Source: Faecalibacterium sp.
GTDB lineage: Bacteria; Bacillota; Clostridia; Oscillospirales; Ruminococcaceae
NCBI GenBank assembly: GCA_017483235.1
Contig: JAFULE010000010.1
Location: 1 to 7,855 of the forward strand
DNA length: 7,855 nt
Direction: 5' to 3'
The notes under the pieces were generated by a model. The model worked only from the letters and a program-made list of their open reading frames with translations, made no database searches and was not told the origin of the DNA. Position numbers and translations under genes: made by a program. Positions within the stretch are counted from its first letter, which is position 1. Each line of letters starts with the position of its first letter. Positions 1 to 5,718 of the stretch are shown here, in pieces.

Positions 1-86
1 CCCTTCTGCAGGGCCTGCTCCAGCGCGGTGGTATCGGGGCGGCAGCTGCAGCTTTGCGGCGGCCAGGTTTTGGGTCGTTCATTCAT
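1..86 (-). CDS. Unidentified protein, N-terminal fragment (runs off left edge)
   Basis: An open frame on the minus strand begins with ATG at 86-84 and continues to the window edge, giving 28 complete codons. The start was chosen because a strong Shine-Dalgarno AGGAGG (99-94 on the minus strand) lies 7 bases upstream. An in-frame ATG at 92-90 abuts the SD directly and is too close. The visible N-terminus is polar and proline-rich, with a short C-S-C motif near residues 13-15, and has no signal peptide. I do not recognise the family. It is transcribed divergently from the aminopeptidase operon. The reading frame and SD are seen; that it is a real gene is inferred from them, and the function is unknown. 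Confidence 0.5.
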   Translation of the reverse strand, partial: MNERPKTWPPQSCSCRPDTTALEQALQK

Positions 87-107
87 ATCCATCCCTCCTG
101 ATGATGG

Positions 108-130
108 GGGCGGCTTGCACCTTGCCGCCC
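108..130. repeat. Inverted repeat around the -35 box, possible operator
   Basis: GGGCGGC (108-114) and GCCGCCC (124-130) form a perfect 7-base inverted repeat with a 9-base spacer that contains the -35 hexamer of the operon promoter. It lies upstream of the expected transcription start, so an RNA hairpin role for the operon is unlikely and a protein-binding operator is possible. In this GC-rich genome a chance repeat cannot be excluded. Confidence 0.35.
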
Positions 131-143
131 GGTGGCTTATAAT
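115..143 (+). promoter_or_regulatory. Sigma-A promoter of the aminopeptidase-gluQ operon
   Basis: A -35 hexamer TTGCAC (115-120) and a perfect -10 TATAAT (138-143) are separated by the ideal 17 bases. Transcription should start near 150, leaving a 5' untranslated region of about 32 bases before the ATG at 182. A 7-base inverted repeat brackets the -35 box, see the separate entry. Confidence 0.85.
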
Positions 144-168
144 AGATGTAACCTTATTCTATGACCAA
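139..168 (-). promoter_or_regulatory. Candidate divergent promoter for the left-edge gene
   Basis: On the minus strand TTGGTC (168-163) and TATTAT (144-139) are 18 bases apart and point towards the minus-strand gene starting at 86. The -10 overlaps the plus-strand TATAAT almost completely, which would make the two promoters compete. The -35 is a poor match, so this is only a candidate. Confidence 0.25.
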
Positions 169-181
169 AGGAGAGCATCCT

Positions 182-1471
182 ATGTCACAGCTGATCAACG
201 ATCTGTTTGATTTTTTGAACGAAGGGGTCAGCCCCTTCCACGCGGTGGCCGCGGCCGAGCAGCGTCTGGCTGCTGCCGGGTACCACAAGCTGGCCGAAGG
301 CGCCCCATGGCAGCTGGCCGCCGGCGGCAAATACTACACCACCCGCAACCAAAGCGCCCTGATGGCCTGGCGCATGCCCACCGACGGCACCCTGACCGGC
401 TGGCACGCGGTGGCCAGCCACTGCGATGTGCCCACATGGCGGGTGAAAAACACCAGTGTGCCCGATAAATACTATGCCAAAGCTGCCACCGAAGGTTACG
501 GCGGCATGCTGATGTACAGCTGGCTGGACCGGCCCCTGTCGGTGGCCGGCCGGGTGCTGGTGCGCACCGAAGAAGGGGTAAAGGCCAAGCTGTTTGCCCC
601 CGACCGGGATCTTTTGTGCATTCCCAGCGTGGCCATCCACTTCAACCGCGCCGCCAACGACGGATACAAATTCAACCCGCAGGTGGACATGCAGCCGGTG
701 TACGGCACCGCCGGGCAGGATCTTGCCGCCCTGCTGGCCGAAGAGGGCCAAGTGATCAGCCACGATCTGGTGCTGACCTGCCGCCAGAAGGCCACCCGGG
801 TGGGCCTGCAGGGCGAATGGTTCATGGCCCCCCGCATCGACGATCTGGAATGTGCCGCCACCACTCTGGCCGGTTTTCTGGCCGGCAATGGGAACGAGCC
901 GGGCCGGGCCGATGTGTGGGTGATGTTTGACAACGAAGAGGTGGGCTCGTCCAGCCGGCAGGGCGCACAGGGCACCCTGATGGCCGACGTGATGGCCCGC
1001 ATTGAGCAGGCACTGGGCGTTACCCCCGACCAGAGCGTGCGCGCCCGGGCCAACAGCCTGCTGCTGAGCGCCGACAACGGTCACGCGGTGCACCCCAATC
1101 ACCCCGAAAAAAGCGACCCCGCCAATCCGGTTACACTGGGGGGCGGCGTGGTGCTGAAATTCAATGCCAGCCAGAAGTACACCACCAGCGGTCTGACCGC
1201 CGCCGTGTTCGGTGAGATCTGCCGCAAAGCCGGCGTGCCCACCCAGACCTTCTGCAACCGGGCCGATGTGCCGGGCGGCAGCACATTGGGCAACCTGCTG
1301 GGCCATCAGATCAGCATTCCCATGGTGGACATCGGCCTTGCCCAGCTGGCCATGCACGCCTCGGTGGAAACCGCCAGCTGTGCCGACGCCGAGGCCATGG
1401 CCAAAGCGGTGGAAGCCTTTTACAACACCCCGCTGGCCCAGACCGCCGACGGCGAATGGACGGTGGGCTGA
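182..1471 (+). CDS. apeB: M18 family metallo-aminopeptidase (aspartyl aminopeptidase type)
   Basis: A 429-residue cytosolic dinuclear-metal exopeptidase of family M18, a family that typically removes N-terminal Asp or Glu from peptides as large dodecamers. Expected metal and catalytic positions are visible: S-H-C-D (H80, D82), R-I-D-D (D220), D-N-E-E-V-G-S (E252/E253), S-A-D-N-G-H (D297) and the C-terminal A-M-H-A-S-V-E (H392). The G-G-S-T-L-G segment (366-371) is also typical. Length is normal for the family. The start at 182 is preferred over the in-frame ATG at 161 because AAAGGAG (167-173) sits 8 bases before it. The gene is first in an operon and its stop overlaps the gluQ start. Family assignment is firm. 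The exact substrate preference is inferred from family knowledge. Confidence 0.93.
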   Translation: MSQLINDLFDFLNEGVSPFHAVAAAEQRLAAAGYHKLAEGAPWQLAAGGKYYTTRNQSALMAWRMPTDGTLTGWHAVASHCDVPTWRVKNTSVPDKYYAKAATEGYGGMLMYSWLDRPLSVAGRVLVRTEEGVKAKLFAPDRDLLCIPSVAIHFNRAANDGYKFNPQVDMQPVYGTAGQDLAALLAEEGQVISHDLVLTCRQKATRVGLQGEWFMAPRIDDLECAATTLAGFLAGNGNEPGRADVWVMFDNEEVGSSSRQGAQGTLMADVMARIEQALGVTPDQSVRARANSLLLSADNGHAVHPNHPEKSDPANPVTLGGGVVLKFNASQKYTTSGLTAAVFGEICRKAGVPTQTFCNRADVPGGSTLGNLLGHQISIPMVDIGLAQLAMHASVETASCADAEAMAKAVEAFYNTPLAQTADGEWTVG

Positions 1472-2433
1472 TGACCGGCCCCGAGCACACCCGCCCGGTG
1501 GTGGGGCGGTTTGCCCCCAGCCCGTCGGGGCGGCTGCATCTGGGCAATCTGGCCTGCAGCCTTGTGGCCTGGCTTTCGGCCAAAAGCAAGGGCGGGCGGA
1601 TCATTCTGCGCATCGAGGATCTGGATAAGGCCCGCTGCCCCCGCCGCTACGCCGACCAGCTGGAAGAGGATCTGGCATGGCTGGGCCTTTTGTGGGACGA
1701 AGGCGGCAGCCTTGGCGGCCCCAGCGGCCCCTATTACCAGAGCGAGTGCGACGATATTTATACCCAAAGTTATAACAAGCTGCAAGAATTGCATTTGGTA
1801 TACCCCTGTTTTTGTTCCCGGGCCCAGCTGCACGCTGCCAGCGCCCCTCACCGGTCAGACGGCGAGGTGATCTACCCCGGCAGCTGCCGCGGCCTGAGTG
1901 CCGCACAGCAGATCGAGCGGGCCAAAACCAAACAGCCTGCCCAGCGCCTGATGGTGCCGGACGAGATCATTCGGTTTACCGACGGCCACTTTGGCCCGGT
2001 GGAGGAAAACCTTGCCCGGGACTGCGGCGACTTTTACCTGCGCCGCGCCGACGGGGTGTTTGCCTATCAGCTGGCAGTGGTGGTGGACGACGCCCGCATG
2101 GGGGTAACCGAGGTGGTGCGCGGGGCCGACCTGCTGAGCAGCACCGCCCGGCAGCTGTATCTGTACCGGCTGCTGGGGCTTACGCCCCCCACCTTCGCCC
2201 ATCTGCCTTTGCTGCTGGCAGCTGACGGCCGCCGATTGAGCAAGCGGGACGGCGACCAGAGCCTGGAAAACCTGCGGGCAAGGTATTCGGCCGATGCCAT
2301 CATCGGCAAGCTGGCCTTTGCCTATGGGCTGCAGCCCAGCCCCGAACCCCGCAGCGCCGCCAGCCTGATCGACAGCTTCGATTGGGCACTGATCCCCAAA
2401 GCCGACATCTGCCTGCCCGACGGTTTGTTTTGA
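1471..2433 (+). CDS. gluQ: Glutamyl-queuosine tRNA(Asp) synthetase (GluQRS)
   Basis: A 320-residue paralogue of the catalytic half of glutamyl-tRNA synthetase that lacks the anticodon-binding domain of the full enzyme (about 480 residues). Family members attach glutamate to the queuosine base at position 34 of tRNA(Asp). Visible features are the N-terminal A-P-S-P-S-G and the HIGH-type H-L-G-N (23-26), R-I-E-D-L-D (47-52), the KMSKS-equivalent R-L-S-K-R-D (255-260), and the GluQRS-type zinc site C113-x-C115 with Y135-x3-C139. The start at 1471 is chosen because TGATG joins the aminopeptidase stop (1469-1471) to this ATG, suggesting translational coupling. An in-frame ATG at 1456 would overlap more and has no SD. 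No clear SD precedes 1471 either (GGTGGG at 1462-1467 is weak). A shortened bona fide GluRS is less likely given the zinc signature and length. Confidence 0.9.
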   Translation: MTGPEHTRPVVGRFAPSPSGRLHLGNLACSLVAWLSAKSKGGRIILRIEDLDKARCPRRYADQLEEDLAWLGLLWDEGGSLGGPSGPYYQSECDDIYTQSYNKLQELHLVYPCFCSRAQLHAASAPHRSDGEVIYPGSCRGLSAAQQIERAKTKQPAQRLMVPDEIIRFTDGHFGPVEENLARDCGDFYLRRADGVFAYQLAVVVDDARMGVTEVVRGADLLSSTARQLYLYRLLGLTPPTFAHLPLLLAADGRRLSKRDGDQSLENLRARYSADAIIGKLAFAYGLQPSPEPRSAASLIDSFDWALIPKADICLPDGLF

Positions 2434-2476
2434 TATTGCATTTCTGGCAATTCAACTAAGAATCAGCAAAGGCACG

Positions 2477-2492
2477 GCAAAGAAATCTTTGC
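2477..2492. repeat. Short inverted repeat downstream of gluQ
   Basis: GCAAAG (2477-2482), loop AAAT, CTTTGC (2487-2492) is a perfect 6-base hairpin or dyad in the gap after gluQ. It is not followed by a clean T-run (TAGTATTGCATTTT follows), so it is at best a weak terminator. It lies just upstream of the riboswitch promoter candidates and could be an operator. Nothing else recognisable was found in 2434-2497 apart from a small dyad ATTGC/GCAAT (2435-2451). Confidence 0.3.
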
Positions 2493-2497
2493 TAGTA

Positions 2498-2527
2498 TTG
2501 CATTTTGAGCAGCTGATTTTGTATGCT
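2498..2527 (+). promoter_or_regulatory. Candidate promoter for the riboswitch-permease transcript
   Basis: TTGCAT (2498-2503) and TATGCT (2522-2527) are 18 bases apart, each with two mismatches or fewer to the sigma-A consensus. A start near 2533-2535 would produce an RNA beginning at or within the 5' strand of the aptamer P1 stem, as needed. A better-looking pair, TTGAGC-17-TATGAT (2505-2533), would start too late to include P1, so it fits the riboswitch less well. Confidence 0.35.
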
Positions 2528-2530
2528 TAT

Positions 2531-2641
2531 GATGAAAAGGGAGTAGCGCCATGGCATAGGTCATGGGCCCGGTTCGTCAAACCGGCGGTTTTCCGCCCGG
2601 GCCGGAAATCACGACAGAACGTGATGCGCAAGACTTTTATC
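2531..2641 (+). promoter_or_regulatory. yybP-ykoY (Mn2+) riboswitch aptamer
   Basis: The two conserved strands of this class are present: AAAAGGGAGTAGCGC (2535-2549) at the 5' side and GCGCAAGACTTTT (2626-2638) at the 3' side, close to the consensus pair AAAGGGGAGUAGC and GCAAGACCUUU. P1 forms from AAAAG (2535-2539) and CTTTT (2634-2638), extended by GAT/ATC across a bulged G. Between them lie a CCATG/CATGG hairpin (2549-2566 region), a long arm GGCCCG/CGGGCC (2566-2571 with 2598-2603) that carries an asymmetric CGTCAA bulge and an inner GGCGG/CCGCC hairpin with a TTTT loop, and a hairpin ATCACG/CGTGAT (2608-2625). This matches the two-armed architecture of the class. Known members bind Mn2+ and activate Mn homeostasis genes. 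Here the aptamer overlaps a terminator and precedes a permease. Recognition is from memory of the consensus, not a covariance search. Confidence 0.85.
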
Positions 2642-2680
2642 CGCCTGTTGCGGGCGGCAAATGTCTTGCGCTCTTTTTCT
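2626..2680 (+). terminator. Riboswitch expression-platform terminator
   Basis: GCGCAAGAC (2626-2634) is the exact reverse complement of GTCTTGCGC (2663-2671). Inside lies a second stem CCGCC/GGCGG (2641-2645 with 2653-2657 region), and the T-rich TCTTTTTCT (2672-2680) follows at once. The 5' arm is the same sequence that closes the aptamer, so aptamer folding and termination are mutually exclusive. This predicts an ON switch: bound ligand stabilises the aptamer and permits read-through into the permease gene. Confidence 0.88.
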
Positions 2681-2752
2681 GTAGATAGAGCCGCCTTGCC
2701 CGGTGCTGCTTCGAAACATTTTGTGAGAAATAAGAAGGAGCGTGTACATCCA

Positions 2753-4024
2753 ATGAATCCCTTGATCCTTGCGGCGATCCTGTTTGTTGCCACCTACGTT
2801 CTGCTGCTTGCTCTGCCCAACCACCGCCACATTGTGGCGCTGGCCGGCGGTGTGGCCTTTATTCTGGTGGGCATTCTACCCTTTGGCGATGTATTTGGTG
2901 CCATCGACTGGAACGTGCTGCTGATGATCGGCGGCACCATGGGTCTGGTGCAGCTGTTCATCGACAGCGGCATGCCCGCCCTGATGGCCAACGTGATGCT
3001 GCGCTACACCAAAACCGTGCGCATCACCATTGTTGCTCTGGCCCTGTTCAGCGGCATCATCTCGGCCTTCATCGACAACGTGGCCACCGTGCTGATGGTC
3101 GCCCCCATCGCTCTGGCCGTGTCCAAGCGCGCCAACATCAGCCCCGTGCCGGTTGTCATCGCGGTTTCGGTTTCGTCCAACCTGCAGGGTGCTGCCACTC
3201 TGGTAGGTGACACCACCTCCATCCTGCTGGGTGCTGCCGCCGGCATGGACTTTATGGACTTCTTCTGGTACAAGGGCCAGCTGGGCATCTTCTGGGTGGT
3301 GCAGGCCGGTGCCGTGATCTCGGCTGCCATTCTGTACTTCCTGTTCCGCTCCACCAAGGGCGAGATCGAAGCCACCGCCGACCCCGTAGTGGAAGACAAG
3401 GTGCCCACCGTGCTGCTGCTGGCCATGGTTGCCCTGCTGGCCGGCGCTTCCGCCATTCCCAACAAGCCCGACATCACCAACGGCCTGATCTGCTGCACCC
3501 TGATGGCCATTGGTATCATCCGCGAAGCTGTGCGCGGCAATAAGGACAACGTGAAAAGCGCCATTGGTGCCATCGACTGGCAGACCCTGATGCTGCTGGC
3601 CGGCGTGTTCATCGTTGTAGGCGGCGTGCAGGCTGCCGGCGTGCTGGAAGTGATCTCCGGCGTGTTCGCCGGCCTGGGCGGCGGCAACCTGTTCATCATC
3701 TACACCGCCATCGTCTGGGGCTCGGTGATCTGCTCGGCCTTCATCGACAATATCCCCTATGTTGCCGCCATGCTGCCGGTTACGGCCAATATCTCCGCTA
3801 CTCTGGGGGTAGACCCCACCCTGCTGTACTTCGGTCTGCTGGTAGGCGCCACTTTGGGCGGCAACCTGACCCCCGTTGGCGCTTCGGCCAACATTGCCGG
3901 CATCGGCATTCTGCGCAAGGGCGGCTACGAAGTGAAGAACTCGGACTTCCTGAAGATCGGTGTTCCCTTTACCCTGTCGGCCGTTATCACCGGCTACCTG
4001 CTGCTGTGGCTGCAGTGGGCGTAA
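2753..4024 (+). CDS. ArsB/NhaD/P-protein type permease, copy 1 (riboswitch-controlled)
   Basis: A 423-residue polytopic inner-membrane protein with about 10-12 hydrophobic segments, of the ion transporter (IT) superfamily. The two inverted halves are visible: G-A-I-D-W (49-53 and 272-276), S-A-F-I-D-N (104-109 and 328-333), and the re-entrant-loop motifs G-D-T-T-S-I (152-157) and G-G-N-L-T-P-V-G-A-S-A-N (369-380). A hydrophilic, acidic central loop (about 200-217) links them. The start follows AAGGAG (2735-2740) at an unusually long 12-base spacing. The frame is open upstream to 2489, but that region is the riboswitch and has no SD-linked start. The Mn2+ riboswitch suggests Mn2+ export or tolerance. 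Family members otherwise move arsenite, dicarboxylates or Na+/H+, so the substrate is unproven. Codon use is strongly biased, suggesting high expression. Confidence 0.88.
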   Translation: MNPLILAAILFVATYVLLLALPNHRHIVALAGGVAFILVGILPFGDVFGAIDWNVLLMIGGTMGLVQLFIDSGMPALMANVMLRYTKTVRITIVALALFSGIISAFIDNVATVLMVAPIALAVSKRANISPVPVVIAVSVSSNLQGAATLVGDTTSILLGAAAGMDFMDFFWYKGQLGIFWVVQAGAVISAAILYFLFRSTKGEIEATADPVVEDKVPTVLLLAMVALLAGASAIPNKPDITNGLICCTLMAIGIIREAVRGNKDNVKSAIGAIDWQTLMLLAGVFIVVGGVQAAGVLEVISGVFAGLGGGNLFIIYTAIVWGSVICSAFIDNIPYVAAMLPVTANISATLGVDPTLLYFGLLVGATLGGNLTPVGASANIAGIGILRKGGYEVKNSDFLKIGVPFTLSAVITGYLLLWLQWA

Positions 4025-4046
4025 CCCCTGTTTTGCATTCTGCACT

Positions 4047-4080
4047 GCCCGGCGTCCTTGATAGGACGCCGGGCTTTTTT
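4047..4080 (+). terminator. Intrinsic terminator after permease copy 1
   Basis: GCCCGGCGTCC (4047-4057) pairs perfectly with GGACGCCGGGC (4064-4074), an 11-base stem with a 6-base loop, followed directly by TTTTTT (4075-4080). It should largely isolate copy 1 transcription from copy 2. Confidence 0.95.
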
Positions 4081-4265
4081 GTCGCTGCAGCGTACATTGC
4101 AAATCCGGCACAAACAATTAAGTTCCGGTTAAGACCGGCCGCTTCTTTGCTACGGCTCGGCAAAGGACACTGCCTTTCGGTTGTGTTTTTGACGCTTCGC
4201 ATCATAATAATAAGTGGTTCGTTTTCTATTTTTGAACAAATTATGAAAAGGAGTGCAAAAAACGT
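4081..4265 (+). promoter_or_regulatory. Structured leader of permease copy 2, class unknown
   Basis: This leader does not contain the yybP-ykoY signature and is not similar to the copy 1 leader. It holds a hairpin CCGGT/ACCGG (4125-4138), a stem CTTTGC/GCAAAG (4145-4150 with 4160-4165), and an alternative pairing AAAGG/CCTTT (4162-4166 with 4173-4177) that excludes the latter. ACAC/GTGT (4167-4186) followed by TTTT is a weak terminator-like element. The SD AAGGAG is at 4248-4253. I could not identify a convincing promoter: TTGACG (4189-4194) has no properly spaced -10. That it is regulatory is inferred from the competing pairings only. Confidence 0.35.
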
Positions 4266-5537
4266 ATGAATCCCCTTGTTCTTGCGGCAATTCTGTTTGT
4301 AGCTACTTATGTTCTGCTTCTGGCACTTTCCAACTATCGCCACATTGTGGCGCTGGTCGGTGCCGCTTCCTTTGTTCTGGTGGGCATTCTGCCTGTCGGC
4401 AACCTATTTGGCGCCATTGACTGGAACGTTCTGCTGATGATCGCCGGCTCGATGGGTCTGGTGCAGCTGTTCATCGACAGCGGCATGCCCGCCCTGATGG
4501 CCAACGTAATGCTGCGTTACACCAAGACGGTGCGTATCACCATCGTTGCTCTGGCCCTGTTCGCCGGCATCATCTCGGCCTTCATCGACAACGTGGCCAC
4601 CGTGCTGATGGTCGCCCCCATCGCTCTGGCCGTGTCCAGGCGCGTGGGCATCAGCCCTGTACCGGTTGTCATCTCGGTGGCGGTTTCCTCCAACCTGCAG
4701 GGCGCTGCCACTCTGGTGGGTGACACCACCTCCATCCTGCTGGGCGCTGCTGCCGGCATGGACTTTATGGACTTCTTCTGGTACAACGGCAAGCCCGGTA
4801 TGTTCTGGGTGGTTCAGGCCGGCGCTGTGGCTTCCGCCGTCATCCTGTACTTCCTGTTCCGCAACACCCCCGGTTCTGTTGAGCCCGCTGAGGACCCTGT
4901 TGTTGAAAACAAGGTTCCCACCATTCTGCTGCTGGCCATGGTTGCCCTGCTGGCCGGCGCTTCCGCCATTCCCAACAAGCCCGACATCACCAACGGCCTG
5001 ATCTGCTGCGTGCTGATGGTTGTTGGCATCGTCTACGAGACCATGCGCGGCAACAAGGAAGCCGTGAAGAGCGCCGTTGGCGCCATCGACTGGCAGACCC
5101 TGTTGCTGCTGGCCGGCGTGTTCATCGTTGTAGCCGGCGTTGAGGCTGCCGGCGTGCTGGAGGTCATCTCCGGCGTGTTTGCCGGTCTGGGCGGCGGCAA
5201 CCTGTTCATCATCTACGCTGCCATCGTCTGGGGCTCGGTGCTGTGCTCTGCCTTCATCGACAACATCCCCTACACCGCCGCCATGCTGCCCGTGGTCGAG
5301 AACATCTCCTCCATGCTGGGCATCAACCCCACCCTGCTGTACTTTGGCCTGCTGTGCGGTGCCACTCTGGGCGGCAACCTGACCCCTGTTGGCGCTTCGG
5401 CCAATATCACCGGCATTGGCATCCTGCGCAAGGAAGGCTACGAGGTGAAGAACAGCGACTTTTTGAAGATCGGTGTTCCCTTCACCCTGTCGGCTGTTAT
5501 CACCGGTTTTGCCATCCTGTGGGTACTGTGGGCATAA
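4266..5537 (+). CDS. ArsB/NhaD/P-protein type permease, copy 2
   Basis: A 423-residue paralogue of the preceding gene, alignable without gaps with about 64 differences by eye (about 85% identity). All signature elements of the IT superfamily fold are kept: both G-A-I-D-W, both S-A-F-I-D-N, G-D-T-T-S-I and the G-G-N-L-T-P-V-G-A-S-A-N loop. Differences cluster in residues 22-62, the central linker (about 199-217), 249-268 and the extreme C-terminus, while the predicted transport core is nearly invariant. The start ATG follows AAGGAG (4248-4253) by 12 bases, the same unusual spacing as copy 1. It has its own unrelated leader and terminator, implying separate control. Substrate probably resembles that of copy 1, possibly manganese-related, but this is inference. 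A heterodimer of the two copies is possible because related transporters are dimeric. Confidence 0.88.
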   Translation: MNPLVLAAILFVATYVLLLALSNYRHIVALVGAASFVLVGILPVGNLFGAIDWNVLLMIAGSMGLVQLFIDSGMPALMANVMLRYTKTVRITIVALALFAGIISAFIDNVATVLMVAPIALAVSRRVGISPVPVVISVAVSSNLQGAATLVGDTTSILLGAAAGMDFMDFFWYNGKPGMFWVVQAGAVASAVILYFLFRNTPGSVEPAEDPVVENKVPTILLLAMVALLAGASAIPNKPDITNGLICCVLMVVGIVYETMRGNKEAVKSAVGAIDWQTLLLLAGVFIVVAGVEAAGVLEVISGVFAGLGGGNLFIIYAAIVWGSVLCSAFIDNIPYTAAMLPVVENISSMLGINPTLLYFGLLCGATLGGNLTPVGASANITGIGILRKEGYEVKNSDFLKIGVPFTLSAVITGFAILWVLWA

Positions 5538-5573
5538 GCTGACGCTTGCAGTCCGCACCCTCTCCTCAATTTT

Positions 5574-5620
5574 ACAAAAGGGCCGGCAGCTCTGCCATTG
5601 GGCTGCCGGCCCTTTTGTTT
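5574..5620 (+). terminator. Intrinsic terminator after permease copy 2
   Basis: A perfect 17-base stem, 5574-5590 with 5602-5618 (core GGGCCGGCAGC/GCTGCCGGCCC), encloses an 11-base loop. The AAAA of the 5' arm pairs with the TTTT of the 3' arm, and further T residues follow, so it could also work for minus-strand transcription. Confidence 0.93.
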
Positions 5621-5682
5621 TCGGGCAAAATCGGTGCACAAAAAATCTCTGCTTTTCTGTGCTGCAGCGGCGAAATCTGCGC

Positions 5683-5697
5683 TTCGCCATTGGCGAA
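5683..5697. repeat. Inverted repeat overlapping the pyrophosphatase -35
   Basis: TTCGCC (5683-5688), ATT, GGCGAA (5692-5697) is a perfect 6-base dyad whose right arm covers the -35 box (5690-5695) of the pyrophosphatase promoter. It is upstream of the predicted transcription start and so would act as DNA, possibly as an operator. Chance is possible. Confidence 0.3.
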
Positions 5698-5718
5698 AGA
5701 GCCGGTTTATGGTATACT
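5690..5718 (+). promoter_or_regulatory. Extended -10 promoter of the pyrophosphatase gene
   Basis: TATACT (5713-5718) matches the -10 consensus at five of six positions and is preceded by TG at 5710-5711, an extended -10. A weaker -35, TTGGCG (5690-5695), is 17 bases upstream. Transcription should begin near 5725, giving a short leader before the SD at 5745. Confidence 0.75.

Larger units (their letters stand above)
2753..5537 (+). repeat. Tandem gene duplication (two permease copies)
   Basis: The coding sequences 2753-4024 and 4266-5537 are direct repeats of identical length (1272 bases). Similarity begins at about the SD and ends at the stop codon; the flanking leaders and terminators are unrelated. 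Within the copies some stretches are identical at every base (3052-3125 with 4565-4638, 74 bases; 3413-3496 with 4926-5009, 84 bases), while others differ substantially. Confidence 0.9.

Noticed and set aside
161..181. Upstream ATG for the aminopeptidase
   Set aside because: It has no SD of its own, and the strong SD AAAGGAG (167-173) lies downstream of it, correctly spaced for the ATG at 182.
185..1357. Long minus-strand open frame opposite the aminopeptidase
   Set aside because: A shadow caused by GC-rich codon bias; the composition is Gly/His/Gln-rich with no recognisable domain, while the plus frame is a clear M18 enzyme.
2489..2752. N-terminal extension of permease copy 1 by 88 codons
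   Set aside because: The open frame covers the riboswitch and its terminator, has no SD-linked start, and the encoded residues have no counterpart in copy 2, which aligns from residue 1 at 2753.
4189..4215. Promoter with -35 TTGACG before permease copy 2
   Set aside because: No acceptable -10 lies at 15-19 bases; the AT-rich CATAATAATAAG is at the wrong distance.
4081..4265. A second yybP-ykoY riboswitch before copy 2
   Set aside because: Neither the GGAGTAG strand nor the GCAAGAC strand is present in this region.
2876..5690. Two long minus-strand open frames opposite the permeases
   Set aside because: Both are antisense shadows with His/Gly/Gln-rich low-complexity translations. Their resemblance to each other merely mirrors the permease duplication.
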